NCBI RefSeq assembly: GCF_000787815.1
Contig: NZ_BBPO01000017.1
Coordinates: 52,747 to 111,248, forward strand
Direction: 5' to 3'
Length of the DNA stretch: 58,502 bases
Origin: Streptacidiphilus neutrinimicus
Lineage (GTDB): Bacteria; Actinomycetota; Actinomycetes; Streptomycetales; Streptomycetaceae
Under the pieces are notes generated by a model. It was not told where the DNA came from and ran no database searches. It saw nothing but the letters and a program-made list of their open reading frames with translations. The first letter of the stretch is position 1; each line of letters starts with the position of its first letter. The position numbers and the translations under genes were made by a program. Of the stretch, positions 57,032 to 58,502 are shown piece by piece.

Positions 57032-57075
57032 GCAAGATCGCCGAGTGCTTCACGTGTGACACTTGTCGATCTTGC
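57032..57075. promoter_or_regulatory. Interrupted 44-bp palindrome upstream of the MFS gene
   Basis: GCAAGATCG (57032-57040) and CGATCTTGC (57067-57075) are perfect outer arms; AGTG/CACT (57044-57047/57060-57063) and the central CACGTG (57051-57056) share the same centre. It ends 45 bp before the GTG of the MFS gene, and can be an operator or the ino1 terminator. The core GCTTCACGTGTGAC matches 11 of 14 positions of the Streptomyces parS consensus. Confidence 0.6.
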
Positions 57076-57120
57076 CGGAGTCTGCGTGCAACCACCCGCC
57101 CCGCGTGCCACGCTAGGCCG

Positions 57121-58476
57121 GTGGCGACGACCCCCTTCCCGCGTGCGCTGCTGCGGCTGAACGGCTTCCGGCGGCTGCTGGCCACCCGGCTGCTCTCGCA
57201 GCTGGCCGACGGCGGCTTCCAGGCCGCGCTCGCCGCCTACGTCGTCTTCTCACCCGAGCGCCAGCCCAGCCCCGCCGCCATCGCCTCCGCCTTCGCGGTG
57301 CTGCTGCTCCCCTTCTGCCTGATCGGCCCGTTCGCCGGGGTGTTCCTGGACCGCTGGCGCAGGCGTCAGGTCCTGGTGAAGGGCAACATGCTGCGCCTGC
57401 TGCTCTGCCTGGGCACCGCGGCCCTGGTGGCCGCCCACGCGCCCACCTGGGTCTTCTTCACCGCCGCCCTGATGGTCACCGGCATCAACCGCTTCGTGCT
57501 GGCCGGCCTCTCCGCCGCACTGCCGCACGTCGTCGCCGACGAGCTGCTCATCGCCGCGAACTCCCTCGCACCGACGGCCGGAACCCTGGCTGCCACGGTC
57601 GGCGGCGGGGCCGCGTTCGTGGTCCGGCTCGCACTGCCCGCCGGGGCGGCCAGCAACGCGCTGCTCGTCGCCCTGGCCGGGCTCGGGTACGCGGCCTCGG
57701 CGCTCGTCGCCACCACACTCGGCAGGGACTCCCTCGGCCCGGACCGCAAGCAGCGCGAGGCAGCCGCCGAGGCGACCGTCCGCAGTGCTGTCGCCGAGAC
57801 GGCGCGCGGCCTGCTCGACGGGTTCCGGCACCTCGTCCACGACTGCCGCCCGGCCGCCCGCGCGCTCGGCGCGGTCACGGTGCTCCGGTTCTGCTACGGC
57901 CTGCTGCTGGTGGTGCTGCTGATGCTCTGCCGCAACACCTTCGCCGCCCCCAGCGACCAGTCCGCCGGGCTGCGCTGGCTCGGCACCGCCCTCGGCGCCT
58001 CGGCCGCCGGCTACTTCAGCGCCGCCGCGCTCACCCCCGTGGCCGGACGCCGGTTCACCGTTCCCGGCTGGCTGACCATCTGCTCCGCGCTCGGCGCCGT
58101 CGTGACGGCCGCCCTCGGCTTCTTCTTCACGCCCTGGCCGACGATGGTCGCCGCCTACGCGCTCGGCCTGCTCACCCAGGGCGCCAAGATCAGCACCGAC
58201 ACCCTCGTCCAGAGCGGCGTCGAGGACGCCTACCGGGGGCGCGTCTTCGCCCTGTACGACGTCCTCTTCAACAGCGCGCTGGTCGCCGCCGCCGGAGTGT
58301 GCGCGCTGGTACTGCCGCTCAGCGGCCGCTCCGTCCCGGTGGTGCTGACGGCGGCGGCCCTCTACGCCGCCACCGCCCTCGTCTACGGCGCGACCCGCCC
58401 TTGGCGGACGAGCCCGAACGCTACTGGTTGCGCGCAGCCCTCCCACCCGCCACCCGACCACCACCCCTATGCGTGA
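57121..58476 (+). CDS. MFS-family exporter
   Basis: The 451-residue protein has about twelve membrane helices with MFS pattern (LLPFCLIGPFAGVFLDRWRR with the loop-2/3 motif GVFLDRWRRRQVLVKGN). It resembles MFS_3/enterobactin-exporter-type proteins. A long cytoplasmic loop (about 195-235) joins the two halves. Start is the GTG at 57121; no clear ribosome site precedes it. Substrate unknown. It ends 26 bp before the window edge. Confidence 0.9.
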   Translation: MATTPFPRALLRLNGFRRLLATRLLSQLADGGFQAALAAYVVFSPERQPSPAAIASAFAVLLLPFCLIGPFAGVFLDRWRRRQVLVKGNMLRLLLCLGTAALVAAHAPTWVFFTAALMVTGINRFVLAGLSAALPHVVADELLIAANSLAPTAGTLAATVGGGAAFVVRLALPAGAASNALLVALAGLGYAASALVATTLGRDSLGPDRKQREAAAEATVRSAVAETARGLLDGFRHLVHDCRPAARALGAVTVLRFCYGLLLVVLLMLCRNTFAAPSDQSAGLRWLGTALGASAAGYFSAAALTPVAGRRFTVPGWLTICSALGAVVTAALGFFFTPWPTMVAAYALGLLTQGAKISTDTLVQSGVEDAYRGRVFALYDVLFNSALVAAAGVCALVLPLSGRSVPVVLTAAALYAATALVYGATRPWRTSPNATGCAQPSHPPPDHHPYA

Positions 58477-58502
58477 CGCTTCGCGTCCCACCACTGTCGG
58501 AG

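Overview
The window is high-GC (GC-rich third positions throughout) and carries a Streptomycetaceae gene set: ssgA with its IclR activator ssgR, a second SsgA-like protein, a fused cydCD, DUF5326 and many GTG starts. From memory, the order cydABCD ... thiC ... ssgA/ssgR ... dnaB ... rplI-rpsR-ssb-rpsF ... femX-like ... PadR-ino1 matches the oriC-proximal core of Streptomyces chromosomes. The species cannot be named; Streptomyces, Kitasatospora and Streptacidiphilus all fit.

Left part (1-25 kb): a cut-off AfsR/SARP regulator, a HAD phosphatase, a small lipoprotein, a DosS-like GAF histidine kinase, an orphan Bro-N protein, and the cydA-cydB-cydCD operon for cytochrome bd oxidase behind a Rex-type operator. 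Next comes a tightly overlapping six-gene operon (periplasmic adaptor, ABC ATPase, MacB-like permease, membrane-anchored DUF5666-like protein, response regulator, histidine kinase), divergent from a lipoprotein. Three exported proteins of this locus share Gly/Phe-rich low-complexity tracts. Then follow a HisC-family aminotransferase, a LacI-family regulator, a PPP-type metallophosphatase, a membrane protein with FTSP repeats, and asd. The gap before asd's promoter and thiC (24.9-25.6 kb) is non-coding and holds the frameshifted end of a VOC-family gene.

Middle part (25-42 kb): thiC under a TPP riboswitch, a YibE/F-like membrane protein, small membrane and cupin genes, ssgA-ssgR (sporulation control), a NUDIX hydrolase, a flavohemoprotein with a 265-residue disordered extension, a MerR-thioredoxin pair, an MBL hydrolase, a class-C serine hydrolase, a truncated TetR gene, a GatB/YqeY protein, a second SsgA-like gene, then AraC, VOC and HD-domain genes. 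Tandem repeats and the truncated regulator mark this stretch as less stable.

Right part (42-58.5 kb): housekeeping genes. dnaB and a MATE exporter diverge from a cluster of five DnaA-box-like 9-mers. rplI, rpsR, ssb and rpsF form a translation/replication operon. A FemX-like aminoacyltransferase, a non-canonical alanine-racemase-like protein, a GT-C mannosyltransferase-like protein and a bifunctional penicillin-binding protein suggest envelope work. PadR and ino1 (inositol synthesis) follow, then an MFS-like exporter behind a 44-bp interrupted palindrome. Several convergent gene pairs are separated by strong bidirectional hairpins. No tRNA, rRNA, CRISPR array, insertion sequence or complete prophage was seen.
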